DNA of 64,000 nt. It comes from Pseudomonadota bacterium. GTDB taxonomy: Bacteria; Pseudomonadota; Gammaproteobacteria; Xanthomonadales; Rhodanobacteraceae. The notes under the pieces were generated by a model. The model made no database searches, had not been told where the DNA came from, and saw only the letters and a list, made by a program, of their open reading frames with translations. The stretch lies in assembly GCA_023388255.1 (NCBI GenBank), contig JAEWGO010000001.1, positions 173,563 through 237,562 on the forward strand, given 5' to 3'. The position numbers and the translations under genes were made by a program. Positions within the stretch are counted from its first letter, which is position 1. Every line of letters begins with the position of its first letter. Of this stretch, positions 24,412-32,821 are shown in pieces.

Positions 24412-24990
24412 TCAGCGACCGAACGTGAACAGCGTCGGCTTCCAGCCGTCTTCGCTCTGGTAGCTCTGTCCGCGGCGCTTGCGCATGCGGTCGATCAGTT
24501 CGAGGCGGCGCGCCTCCGCCCATTCGTGGCGGGCCGTCTTCAAGGTCGATGCATCGACGCCACGTGCAGCCGCTTCTTCCTTGCGGTACTCGACGAAATC
24601 CTCGTACGCCTCGATCTCGTGCTGAAGTTCGCGCACGCACAGCTCGATCATGATCGCGTCGTCGAGGTAACCGAGCACAGGCACGTTGTCGGGAATGATG
24701 TCCTGCGGGTTCGCGAAGTAGGTCAGGCAGGCCAGTACGCGCTGCTTGTCTTCCTCGGGCAGTGCGAAGCCTTCATCGTTGACCATCGCGATCATGCTGT
24801 CGAGCTTGGCGAGGCGTTCGGCGATGAAGTTCGGCAGGGCGACCTGATGGCCGTCGGCGAGCAGCTTCGAGGCAGCTTCGGTCACCTCGCGTGGTGACAG
24901 GTGCTTGGCCTGCTCCTGCGACTGGTGCATCGCGGTGATGAAATGCTTGAGGTCGGCATCGCCGAGCTCGATCGTGATGGCGAGCGACAT
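24412..24990 (-). CDS. DUF1232 (YkvA family) protein
   Basis: 192 residues. The DUF1232 core lies at about residues 85-120: YFANPQDIIPDNVPVLGYLD, followed by DAIMIELCVREL, a pattern of one hairpin-like segment. In many members this core is membrane-associated, but here it is only moderately hydrophobic and the protein looks soluble, with a charged helical N-terminus (MHQSQEQAKHLSPREVTEA) and a basic C-terminal tail. Function is unknown. GGAGCTGCTCCC precedes the ATG at 24990, giving a ribosome-binding site. Its 3' end is protected by the terminator at 24367-24392. Confidence 0.8.
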   Translation of the reverse strand: MSLAITIELGDADLKHFITAMHQSQEQAKHLSPREVTEAASKLLADGHQVALPNFIAERLAKLDSMIAMVNDEGFALPEEDKQRVLACLTYFANPQDIIPDNVPVLGYLDDAIMIELCVRELQHEIEAYEDFVEYRKEEAAARGVDASTLKTARHEWAEARRLELIDRMRKRRGQSYQSEDGWKPTLFTFGR

Positions 24991-25058
24991 GGGAGCAGCT
25001 CCACGGAAAAGGATGGTGAGACTAGCTAGCCGGTGTACTTGGCGTCAATTGGCGGCCT

Positions 25059-26909
25059 TCAAAGTATTCCCACCAGCCCCGCGCCAAACGCAGTCACGAT
25101 GCGCGTGTAGATCGTCTTCAGCGGCAGATCGACCTCGGGGAAGTCGCCGACATCGGTATGGCAGGCGTAGAAACCCGGATCGCCGGGCGGGAGCGGCGTG
25201 CAGCCTGGTTTGAGTTCGAAACTGCTCGCATAACGAAATGGCCAGATGTCGAACAGCGGCAGGGCGGTCGAAACGTCGGCAATCGTGTCGTTGATCCGTC
25301 CGAGCAGACGCGGGCGTTCGGCCTTGGCGATGACCCAGGCATTCTGCGGTTCGGTATTGCGCAGCACGGCCGCGCGCACACGGCTGGCGACGGCCTTGTC
25401 GTAGATGATGAAACCGGATTCGGTGTTGTAGTTGTCAGAGCGCGGGTCGAAGTTGTGCGAGCCGATCACGCTGACGCGATCGTCGATGACCAGCGACTTG
25501 GCATGCAAGCCAAGCCGCACGCCGTCGTGCTTGAGCGGCGCGCGGCCGTAGCGCTGGTATCTGCCGATCTGGCCGCCGCCGGACAGCCCGGCATAGTCCT
25601 GGATGAAATCCTCCGCATCGGCCGGGAATGGCTTGAACTCGTGGATACGGAAGCCGTAGCGCTTCAGATACCGCTTCTTGTACTTGTACGACAGCGCATA
25701 GACGTAGAACGCGTCGGTCGCCGCGAGCGAGTTCGTCGAGACGATCACCGGCACGCGCGGCGAGCGCTTGTACAGCTCGCGGAAGATCTTGCGGGCGCTG
25801 CGGCTGAGCACGAGGTAGGGGGTTTCGAACACGACCTGCCTGCGCGCGCCGACCAGCAGCTGGCTTATGCGCGCGGTCAGTTCGATGCCGGCCGGGTCGC
25901 CCGGACGCGAGGCCTTGTCCGGAGCATCGGAGAAATAGTCGACGCGGGCGACCTTGAGCGCGTCGGCGGTGAAGTGCTCGCGTATGTAGGCCGCATCGTC
26001 CGCGTGCGCGCGCAACGCCGCGATGCGGTCGCGGTCGATCCCTTCCGGGGCGGCCAGCGCGCCATGCGTGTCGGCGTCGTCGACGAGGCGGCGGTTGACG
26101 TCGTTCAGTCGGGTCAGCGGCACGCTGCGCGGATTCGCCCAGAACTGCTCGAACGAAGCCTGCATCTCGGCGCCGGCTTTCGGCCCGAGCACGAGCACGT
26201 CGCGGTCGCGGTAGTCGAATTCCTGATCCCAGTCGAAATAGCGGTTCTCGTAGTTGCGTCCGCCGGCGATGCCGATCTCGCCGTCGATGAGGAACAGTTT
26301 GTTGTGCATGCGCTGGTTGAAGCGCGAGAAGCAGCACAGCACACCGGCGGCAAATTCCAGCGGTTGCGTGACGGCGTCGTCGAAGGTCGGGTTGTACAGC
26401 CGGAAATCGAGGTTCGCGTGCGCGCGCGCTATGCGCGCGAGCCATTCGACGTCGTCGAGCGAGAACAGCTGGTCGGACAGCACGCGCACCTTCACGCCGC
26501 GCCGCGCCGCCGCAATCAGTTCGTCGAGCACCAGCCAGCCGGCATCGTCCTCGGCCCAGATGAAGGTCTGGATATCGATGCTCTCCTTCGCCGCGCGGAT
26601 CAGGTGGATGCGCAGCAGCAGCGCGTCCTCGCCGCGTTCGAGCACGTTGACGTAGTGCGCGGGCGCATCCGGCGTGCTTGTCGCGCGTGCCTCGTCGACG
26701 AGCGCCCGGTACGGTGATTCGATCGCGCAATGATCGGCGCGCTGGCAGCTGAGATCGGCCGGACGCTCCGCGACGAGCGCATCGGCCTTGCGCGCCAGGG
26801 TGCGATTGAGTCCGCAACCGCACAACAGGAGCAGCGCCGCAGCCAGAGAGAGGGCGTGCACGAGGCGCCAGCTGTCGACGCGGGACACGAAGCCGTCGTG
26901 CGGGTTCAC
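25059..26909 (-). CDS. Phospholipase D superfamily protein (ClsC-type cardiolipin synthase-like), probable lipoprotein
   Basis: About 616 residues with two HKD catalytic motifs: RMHNKLFLIDGEIGIAGGRN in the first half and GLHAKSLVIDDRVSVIGSHN in the second. The N-terminus after a GTG start has a hydrophobic leader ending LLLLCGCGLNR, a plausible lipobox with Cys at the cleavage site. Domain order and the pattern LRIHLIRAAKESIDIQTFIW resemble E. coli ClsC (YmdC), which makes cardiolipin from phosphatidylethanolamine and phosphatidylglycerol. It is longer than ClsC (473 aa), with extra C-terminal sequence (after residue 520) ending in a hydrophobic helix. The GTG at 26909 overlaps the YceI stop by 4 nt (GTGA); GTG at 26888 is the alternative. 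Confidence 0.83.
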   Translation of the reverse strand: MNPHDGFVSRVDSWRLVHALSLAAALLLLCGCGLNRTLARKADALVAERPADLSCQRADHCAIESPYRALVDEARATSTPDAPAHYVNVLERGEDALLLRIHLIRAAKESIDIQTFIWAEDDAGWLVLDELIAAARRGVKVRVLSDQLFSLDDVEWLARIARAHANLDFRLYNPTFDDAVTQPLEFAAGVLCCFSRFNQRMHNKLFLIDGEIGIAGGRNYENRYFDWDQEFDYRDRDVLVLGPKAGAEMQASFEQFWANPRSVPLTRLNDVNRRLVDDADTHGALAAPEGIDRDRIAALRAHADDAAYIREHFTADALKVARVDYFSDAPDKASRPGDPAGIELTARISQLLVGARRQVVFETPYLVLSRSARKIFRELYKRSPRVPVIVSTNSLAATDAFYVYALSYKYKKRYLKRYGFRIHEFKPFPADAEDFIQDYAGLSGGGQIGRYQRYGRAPLKHDGVRLGLHAKSLVIDDRVSVIGSHNFDPRSDNYNTESGFIIYDKAVASRVRAAVLRNTEPQNAWVIAKAERPRLLGRINDTIADVSTALPLFDIWPFRYASSFELKPGCTPLPPGDPGFYACHTDVGDFPEVDLPLKTIYTRIVTAFGAGLVGIL

Positions 26910-27511
26910 GGCTGCAAGGTTGTCGCGGAAGGCTTGGCGTACACGCTGAAACCGAGCTCGACCTTGTCGCTCAAGGTGCCCAGTCGCGAGCGCATGCCGA
27001 AGGGTGAGCGACTGATGACCCCGCTGGCGACGATTGCGCAATCGTAACCGGGACGCGCGCAGGTGGCCGGTTCCAGCTTCAATGCCACTGGCTGGCTGAC
27101 GCCGCGCAGCGTCAGCCAGCCAGGCAGATCGCCGCCTTTCTCAAGGCGCTGCAACGGAAACGGCTCGGACACGAAGTGGATCTGTGGATGCGCCTTCGCA
27201 TCGAAGAATTCGGGCGACTTCACCCAGTTCTCGTAGCCGCGTGCATTCATGCGCACGCTGTCGACCGCGATGCTCGCGTCGACCACGGCCTGGCTGCGGA
27301 AGCGATCCACATCGACGCTGCCGTGGACCGATTCGAAGCGGCCACGCACGCTGACCAGCCATACCACCTTGACGCGGAACTCGGCGCGCGAGCGCGCGCC
27401 GTCGAGTTCGATGCGATCGTCAGCACGCGCCTCCGAGATTGATGTGGCAAGCCATGTCGCGGCCAGCGCCCAGCACAGCATGGCGTGGCAAAGCGCCACC
27501 GGTCGACTCAC
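26906..27511 (-). CDS. YceI family periplasmic protein
   Basis: 201 residues from a GTG at 27511. Signal peptide: AMLCWALAATWLATSISEARA, cut before DDRIELDG. The mature part is a YceI lipocalin-like barrel: RSRAEFRVKVVWLVSVRGRF, then SVHGSVDVDRFRSQAVVDAS, NWVKSPEFFDAKAHPQIHF, LPGWLTLRGVSQPVALKLE and DKVELGFSVYAKP-like ends. Family members bind polyisoprenoid or similar amphiphiles in the periplasm; the exact ligand here is unknown. It overlaps the SixA gene upstream and the phospholipase D gene downstream by 4 nt each, so the three are one transcript. The GTG is chosen because of that overlap; ATG at codon 11 is possible. Confidence 0.85.
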   Translation of the reverse strand: MSRPVALCHAMLCWALAATWLATSISEARADDRIELDGARSRAEFRVKVVWLVSVRGRFESVHGSVDVDRFRSQAVVDASIAVDSVRMNARGYENWVKSPEFFDAKAHPQIHFVSEPFPLQRLEKGGDLPGWLTLRGVSQPVALKLEPATCARPGYDCAIVASGVISRSPFGMRSRLGTLSDKVELGFSVYAKPSATTLQP

Positions 27512-27987
27512 GGCCACCAGAAATGGCGCACCTCCGCAGTTCCGGGCTCGAGGGCGCCGTCCGGGAAGGTCATCCACACGACGCCGGCCGGAGGGATGCC
27601 GCGGCCGGAGTCGGATGCGCCTTCGGTCATCAGCGCGACCAGGCTCTCGAGGCCGGGATTGTGGCCAACCAGCAGCAGTGAACCCAAGTCGGCATGCTCG
27701 TCGAGCACGCGCAGCAGGGTCGCCGGTGTGGCCTCGTAGATGCGCGCGTCGCTGCGCAGTTCGGCAAAACCGAGCACGGCGAGCACGCGTTCGCAGGTCT
27801 CGCGTGCACGCGCGGCCGGAGAATACAGCACGCGATCCGGCGTCACGCCATGCGACTTCAGCCACGCACCGGCGGCATCCGCCTCGGCCTCGCCACGCAG
27901 GCTGAGCACGCGTGCGATGTCGTCCTGATCCGGCATCTGCGGTTCGGCGTGGGCGTGGCGCAGCAGGATGATTTCGCGTTTGGCCAT
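27508..27987 (-). CDS. sixA: Phosphohistidine phosphatase SixA
   Basis: 159 residues, a short histidine phosphatase. The catalytic RHG-type motif is IILLRHAHAEP (His as phospho-acceptor, with Ala in place of Gly), the second conserved arginine is in YSPAARARETCE, and the second histidine is in LLLVGHNPGLESLV. In E. coli SixA removes phosphate from histidine phosphocarrier domains (ArcB, NPr). The ATG at 27987 is preceded by GGAAGGAG. Its final TGA overlaps the GTG of the YceI gene. No phosphorelay target is adjacent, so the natural substrate is open. Confidence 0.9.
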   Translation of the reverse strand: MAKREIILLRHAHAEPQMPDQDDIARVLSLRGEAEADAAGAWLKSHGVTPDRVLYSPAARARETCERVLAVLGFAELRSDARIYEATPATLLRVLDEHADLGSLLLVGHNPGLESLVALMTEGASDSGRGIPPAGVVWMTFPDGALEPGTAEVRHFWWP

Positions 27988-28192
27988 GACGACTCCTTCC
28001 TCGGGGTTCGATAGGCGATCATGCCCGAATCGGCGCACGCGCGGTCAAGCGCGCTGGATGCGCAGACGATCATCGCGGCACAACGCAACCGGCAGGCGGC
28101 AATGTCTGCCCGCCTGCCGGTGTCGGGGCAATCCAGGGCGTGGTGCGACTCAATCGCGATCCATTCCCATGCCAATTGGAGTCGAGCCGGAA

Positions 28193-28690
28193 TCAGCCGC
28201 CGGAATTCGTGTCTGCGGCCGGCGCGCCGCGACCGCCCCGACCGTGGCGTGCGGCGGCGAGCTGCTCGGGCGTCAACGTGTCGGCGCCACCGCTGAGGCG
28301 GTCGAAGCGCGCCATTTCCTTCGCTTCGAAATCAGCCTTGGTAACGGTGCCGGTGCCGCTGGCGTCGTAACGCTTGACGAAGGCTTCGGCGCGTTTCTGC
28401 ACGCGCGCAGTGGTTGCGGGCGACGCGGCGACTTGCGCGGCGTTGACGCTGCCGCTGCCTTGCGGGTCGAGCTTGGCGAAGCGGGCGTCGACCCAGGCGT
28501 GGTATTCGGCGCGGCTGATGACGCCGTCGTGATTGGCATCGATCCGGTCGAAGAAGCGCTGGCGTGCCGCGTCCCGCGCGGCGGCGCGGTCGGTGGCGGT
28601 GCCGTTGTCTGCGAGGGCAGCACTGGTCGTGGCCAGCGCGCCGGTGCCGAGCAGGGCGGTGGCGAGCAGGGTAGGGAGGAGCTTGCGCAT
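28193..28690 (-). CDS. Secreted EF-hand calcium-binding protein
   Basis: 165 residues with a signal peptide (MRKLLPTLLATALLGTGAL through ALA). The first EF-hand loop is canonical: DANHDGVISRAEY (Asp, Asn, Asp, Gly, Ile, Glu positions all match). A second, degenerate loop is DPQGSGSVNAAQ and a third is DASGTGTVTKADF, in which the last acidic position is Asp rather than Glu. The tail is rich in Gly, Ala and Arg and ends DTNSGG. Proteins of this kind bind Ca2+ in the periplasm or outside the cell, with no catalytic role known. A single gene: the neighbour upstream is the ParA gene, 127 bp away on the same strand. Confidence 0.85.
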   Translation of the reverse strand: MRKLLPTLLATALLGTGALATTSAALADNGTATDRAAARDAARQRFFDRIDANHDGVISRAEYHAWVDARFAKLDPQGSGSVNAAQVAASPATTARVQKRAEAFVKRYDASGTGTVTKADFEAKEMARFDRLSGGADTLTPEQLAAARHGRGGRGAPAADTNSGG

Positions 28691-28817
28691 GATGGGGATC
28701 TCGTCGTGACGGCCACGCTGGCCGCACCCCTATTGAACGCAGAGGGCTCCGGAATGTTTACCGCCGCGCTGCAAAGATCGCGCAAAGTCGTGTCAAGACC
28801 TGCGCAGGCGGGCTCGT

Positions 28818-29450
28818 CTATGAATGCTTCTTCAGCCAGCGCAACAACTTCGACCAGTCGTCCTGGTGTGTGCGCACGATCTCCGAGTGGTAGTCGAAGA
28901 TGCTCTTGCCGAGCGCGTTGGCGAGCACGTAGCCCTGCGTGTCGCGCAGTTCGCCGACGAGCGGGAACGGGAACGTCTTCATTTCCTCGACCGCGAGTTG
29001 CGAGGCATTCGTCCACGGTTTCAGGCGGTTCGCCACCACGCCGACGGCGACCTTGCCGCGCTTGATCCGCGGCAGCTCGGCGATCTCGGCGAGGAATGGC
29101 TCGGTCGCTTCCAGATCGATCGCCGAGGGCAGCACCGGCACGACCACCGCATCGACGGTGTCGAGATACTCGGCCACCTCGTTCGCACGGACGCCGGCCG
29201 GCGTATCGATGATCACGCGTTGGGTGTCCGCCGGAACGTGCTTTTCCCAGTCGCGCCGCAGGCCCGGCACGCCGAGCACCGCGTTTGCGTGCAGTGCGCG
29301 TTTCTCGCTCCAGCGCAAGGAAGAGCCCTGACGGTCGGCATCGACCAGCACGGTGTTCTTGCCATCGACCGCGTAGTACGCGGCCAGATTGGTCGCCAGC
29401 GTGCTCTTGCCGGCGCCGCCCTTCGAACTCGCCACCAGGACCTTCAGCAT
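28818..29450 (-). CDS. Orphan ParA/MinD family ATPase
   Basis: 210 residues. The deviant Walker A motif KGGAGKST is at residues 10-17, a Walker A' region VLVDADRQGSSLRW follows, and Walker B is VIIDTPAGVR. The short ParA type (about 210 residues, no N-terminal DNA-binding domain) is often chromosomal and positions protein cargos such as chemotaxis or carbon-storage complexes, or serves plasmid partition. No ParB-like gene, parS-like repeat or cargo gene is near, so function is unassigned. The ATG at 29450 is preceded by GGAGGCATCC. Confidence 0.85.
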   Translation of the reverse strand: MLKVLVASSKGGAGKSTLATNLAAYYAVDGKNTVLVDADRQGSSLRWSEKRALHANAVLGVPGLRRDWEKHVPADTQRVIIDTPAGVRANEVAEYLDTVDAVVVPVLPSAIDLEATEPFLAEIAELPRIKRGKVAVGVVANRLKPWTNASQLAVEEMKTFPFPLVGELRDTQGYVLANALGKSIFDYHSEIVRTHQDDWSKLLRWLKKHS

Positions 29451-29565
29451 GGATGCCTCCGTCGGTACGCAAAGTGGCCCAGAGGGTACACCGGTATCGT
29501 CATTCGGCGAACCTGAACGACTTTCACGCGGGCCTGCAGTCCGACGATCAGGCGACTCACCGCCA

Positions 29566-31263
29566 CTAGTAGCCCGCCGCCTGCCCGTCCTTGCGGCCTT
29601 CGGAGGCGCCGATGTAGACCTTGTTCTTCGCATCCCACTCGATCGCCTGGTAGCCGCCGTAGGGGCCGTTGGCAAAGCGCACGGAATGGCCTTTCTGCAT
29701 CAGGCCGCGCACGGTTTCGTAGGGGAAGCCGGATTCGAGGTCGATCCAGCCGCCGTCCTGCATCGGTTCGGCCTGTGCTTCGGGCGAGGTCGAGCCTTCG
29801 TGCTGGATGCGCGGCGCGTCGCCGGCTTCCTGCAGGTTCATGCCGAAGTCGATCAGGTTCATCACGATCTCGGCGTGGCCTTGCGGCTGCATGTCGCCGC
29901 CCATCACGCCGAAGCTGAGCCACGGCGCGCCATCCTTCGTGAGGAACGCGGGAATGATGGTGTGGAACGGACGTTTGCCCGGCGCATAGGTGTTCGCGTG
30001 GCCTTCCTTCAGCACGAACATCTCGCCACGGTCCTGCAGGATGAAGCCGAGGCCGGGCGGGGACATGCCTGAACCCATGCCGCGGTAGTTGGACTGGATC
30101 AGCGAGACCATGTTGCCGTCCTTGTCGGCCGTGGTCAGGTAGATCGTGTCGCCGTCGAGCTTGTGCGTGCCGGGCTCGACCGCCTTCATCGCCTTGTCCG
30201 ACGAGATCAGCTTGCGTCGTTCGGCCGCATATGGCTTCGAGATCAGCCACTCGACCGGTGCCTTCGCGAACGCGGGGTCGGCGTAGAACTTCGCGCGATC
30301 CTCGAACGCGAGCTTCTTTGCCTCGACGAACAGGTGCACATGCTCGGTGCTGCCGAACGGAATCTTCGAGAAATCGTAACCTTCGAGGATGTTCAGCATC
30401 TGCAGCGCGGCGATGCCCTGGCCGTTTGGCGGCAGTTCCCACACATCGACGCCGCGATAGTTCGTCGACACCGGTTCAACCCATTCGCCGGTGTGCGAGG
30501 CAAGATCGTCGTAGGAAAGGAAGCCGCCGTTTGCCTTGAAGTAGTCGCCGATCACGTGCGCGATGCGGCCCTTGTAGAACGCGTCGCGGCCGCCGTCGGC
30601 GATCGCCTGCAAGGTGTTCGCGAGATTCGCGTTCTTCCAGACTTCTCCCTTCGCCGGCGCCTTGCCGTCCTTCGTGAACTGCTCGGTGAAGCCCGGATAC
30701 TTGCCGAGTTTCGGCACCGACAGGGCCCAGTAGTGCGCGATCAGTTCGGTGACCGGAAAGCCTTCCTGTGCGTACGCGATCGTCGGCGCCAGCACCTGCC
30801 GCATCGGCAGCTTGCCGAAACGATCGTGCAGCGCGAACCAGCCATCGACCGCGCCCGGCACGCTGACCGGCAGCGGCCCGGTCGGCGGGATCGCCTTGTA
30901 GTCGTGCTCCTTGAACCATTTCAGCGTGAGCGATTTCGGCGAGCGCCCTGAACCGTTGTAGCCATGAAGCTTCTTCGTCTTCGCATCCCAGACGATCGCG
31001 AACAGGTCGCCGCCGACGCCGTTCGACACCGGTTCCATCAGGCCGAGCGCGGCATTCGCGGCAATCGCCGCATCGACCGCGCTGCCGCCCTTCTTCAGCA
31101 CATCGAGGCCGATTTGCGTCGCCAGCGGATGCGACGTCGCGACCATGCCGTGCATCGCCAGCACTTCCGAGCGCGTCGCGAACGGCTTGCCGGTGATGCG
31201 GTCGCCGGCGTGCGCACTGCAGGTGGCGAGCGCGGCGAGCAGTGTGAGCGCGATGCGGTTCAT
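29566..31263 (-). CDS. Gamma-glutamyltransferase family protein (YwrD-type)
   Basis: 565 residues with a signal peptide (residues 1-19, ending CSAHA). It is an Ntn-hydrolase of the gamma-glutamyltranspeptidase family: GGSAVDAAIAANAALGLMEP near residue 60, NGVGGDLFAIVWD at 81-93, GPYGGYQAIEWDAKNKVYIG near the end and FGVMGGDMQPQGH in the small subunit. Autocleavage and catalysis are expected at T373 in LDGDTIYLTTADKDGN, the subtype where the residue after the nucleophile is not Thr-His. Family enzymes hydrolyse or transfer gamma-glutamyl groups from glutathione and related peptides in the periplasm; the substrate of this subtype is less certain. The ATG at 31263 gives a proper signal peptide. 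Confidence 0.9.
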   Translation of the reverse strand: MNRIALTLLAALATCSAHAGDRITGKPFATRSEVLAMHGMVATSHPLATQIGLDVLKKGGSAVDAAIAANAALGLMEPVSNGVGGDLFAIVWDAKTKKLHGYNGSGRSPKSLTLKWFKEHDYKAIPPTGPLPVSVPGAVDGWFALHDRFGKLPMRQVLAPTIAYAQEGFPVTELIAHYWALSVPKLGKYPGFTEQFTKDGKAPAKGEVWKNANLANTLQAIADGGRDAFYKGRIAHVIGDYFKANGGFLSYDDLASHTGEWVEPVSTNYRGVDVWELPPNGQGIAALQMLNILEGYDFSKIPFGSTEHVHLFVEAKKLAFEDRAKFYADPAFAKAPVEWLISKPYAAERRKLISSDKAMKAVEPGTHKLDGDTIYLTTADKDGNMVSLIQSNYRGMGSGMSPPGLGFILQDRGEMFVLKEGHANTYAPGKRPFHTIIPAFLTKDGAPWLSFGVMGGDMQPQGHAEIVMNLIDFGMNLQEAGDAPRIQHEGSTSPEAQAEPMQDGGWIDLESGFPYETVRGLMQKGHSVRFANGPYGGYQAIEWDAKNKVYIGASEGRKDGQAAGY

Positions 31264-31510
31264 GGCAGTCCCCCCAACAAAGCGCCGAGCATACGACGCA
31301 GCGGTTGGTGCTGCGCAATCCGTTCGGCGATCGAGCACGCGATGCCGCACGAATTCTTCGCCCCCGTTGCTCCGCTGATCGAACCCGATCGCGTCACGCT
31401 CTGCCGCATTCTCCTGGCACGGCCTGCCGTTGCGCATCGAACGGGGTGGCAGCGGCCATCGCCTGATCGCGAACGACGCGTCCGGCTTCGAGCCTTGGCC
31501 TGAGTGTCGG

Positions 31511-32428
31511 CTACTGCGGCAACTGCGTCAGCAGCCAGTGCCACGCCGGCAAGGTCGCCATCGACAGCGCGATGCCATAGCCGACCAGGGCGGCGGCGAG
31601 CTCCGGCGCGAGGCCGGCCAGCGACAGCAGGGCGCCAGCGGTAATCATCGGCGGCATAGCGGTTTCGTAGATCGCCGCGCCGCGCAGTTCGCCCGACAAC
31701 CCGAGCAGCGAGCACAGGCCCAGCGCGAGCAGCGGCATCAGGACGAGTTTGGCGAGCAGACCATATGCAAGCGGCGCGCGGTGATGGCGCGGCAGCACCA
31801 GTCGCAACTGCATGCCGCTGGCCAGCGCGACCATGGGTAGCAGGCTGTCGGCAAGCAATGCGAGCGGCTTGGCGACGGCATGGGGATAACTCGCCGGCAT
31901 CAGCACCAGCGCGACCAGCAACGCGACGAACGGCGGAAATGTCGCGATGCGACGCATGATGCCGAACAGGGTCGGGCGCTCGCCGCCGTACACGCCGAGC
32001 ACGATCAGGCCGAACGTGGACAGGATGATGAAGGTGCCGAACTGGTCGTAGACGACCGCGTAGCGCAACGCGCCTTCGCCGGCCAGCGCCGGCATCAACG
32101 CGAAACCGAGGAACGAGGTGTTGCCGAGTGCGATCAGCAGCAACAGCACCGCGGTCGTGCCGCGATCGAAATGCAGGAGGCGCGACAGCGCGAACGTCAG
32201 CGCGCAGCTCGCGACGAGGATCAGCCATGGCACCGCGATCACGCCAAGCAATTCCGCACTGAACACGATCCGCGGCGCATACAGCAGGATCGCCGCCGGC
32301 AGGCAGACGTAGAGCACGACGAGGTTCAGCGTCGCTGGCGAACTCTCCGGCACCAGCCGCCGCCACGCCAGCAGCCGGCCGAGCGCCAGCATGGCGAGGA
32401 TGAAGCCGAAGGCGGAGGTGACGGACAT
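31511..32428 (-). CDS. AEC family transporter (auxin efflux carrier-like)
   Basis: 305 residues with about ten hydrophobic segments, for example TLNLVVLYVCLPAAILLYAP (TM2), LLLLIALGNTSFLGF (TM4, with the conserved Asn-Thr-x-Phe) and YETAMPPMITAGALLSLAGL in the second half. These fit the auxin efflux carrier/malonate-permease family, secondary transporters of organic acids in bacteria. The substrate cannot be read from sequence. The ATG at 32428 is chosen (MSVTSAFGFILAMLALG); an upstream in-frame start at 32500 would add a basic leader. It is 120 bp downstream of a small secreted protein gene. Confidence 0.85.
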   Translation of the reverse strand: MSVTSAFGFILAMLALGRLLAWRRLVPESSPATLNLVVLYVCLPAAILLYAPRIVFSAELLGVIAVPWLILVASCALTFALSRLLHFDRGTTAVLLLLIALGNTSFLGFALMPALAGEGALRYAVVYDQFGTFIILSTFGLIVLGVYGGERPTLFGIMRRIATFPPFVALLVALVLMPASYPHAVAKPLALLADSLLPMVALASGMQLRLVLPRHHRAPLAYGLLAKLVLMPLLALGLCSLLGLSGELRGAAIYETAMPPMITAGALLSLAGLAPELAAALVGYGIALSMATLPAWHWLLTQLPQ

Positions 32429-32548
32429 CGGGCGTGATCGGCGCGTTGCTGGCGAAGGCGATCCGTCGCCCGGAGTGATACGGGCGCGCAATCTACGCAC
32501 TTTCCGTATCGATGGTGCCTGCGGGCGCGTTTGTTCTGCGCGGACCGG

Positions 32549-32788
32549 CTAGATGCAGAAGGAGGCGTCGCCGGGCATCACCGCCTGTTCCCGCGCGACC
32601 GCAACGAGGTTCCAGTCGTCGCGGATCGTCGGCGCCTTGGCCGTGTCCGTGGCGCTGCCGATGCCGGCGGACAGGTGCGGCGCCAGCGCGTCGAGCACGC
32701 CGATGCGTGCGTCGGGCGGCAATCGTGCCGCCGCGGCAGTCGCCGCGAACATGAAGCTGAGCAGGATCGCAACGAGACGGCTTTGCAT
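32549..32788 (-). CDS. Small secreted protein of unknown function
   Basis: 79 residues. A clear signal peptide (RLVAILLSFMFAATAAAA) precedes a mature part of about 58 residues, RLPPDARIGVLDALAPHLSA through DDWNLVAVAREQAV to a C-terminal GDASFCI. One cysteine lies near the C-terminus. I do not recognise the family. It lies 33 bp downstream of speE on the same strand and may be co-transcribed with it. The ATG at 32788 has an AAGGA 14 nt upstream, which is farther than ideal. Confidence 0.5.
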   Translation of the reverse strand: MQSRLVAILLSFMFAATAAAARLPPDARIGVLDALAPHLSAGIGSATDTAKAPTIRDDWNLVAVAREQAVMPGDASFCI

Positions 32789-32821
32789 GGCGGCGTTGTC
32801 CTTGCGGCGTCCGACGGGATT

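Noticed and set aside
31264..31510. A gene between the gamma-glutamyltransferase and AEC transporter genes
   Set aside because: No frame there has a start with ribosome-binding site or recognisable protein; it seems non-coding.
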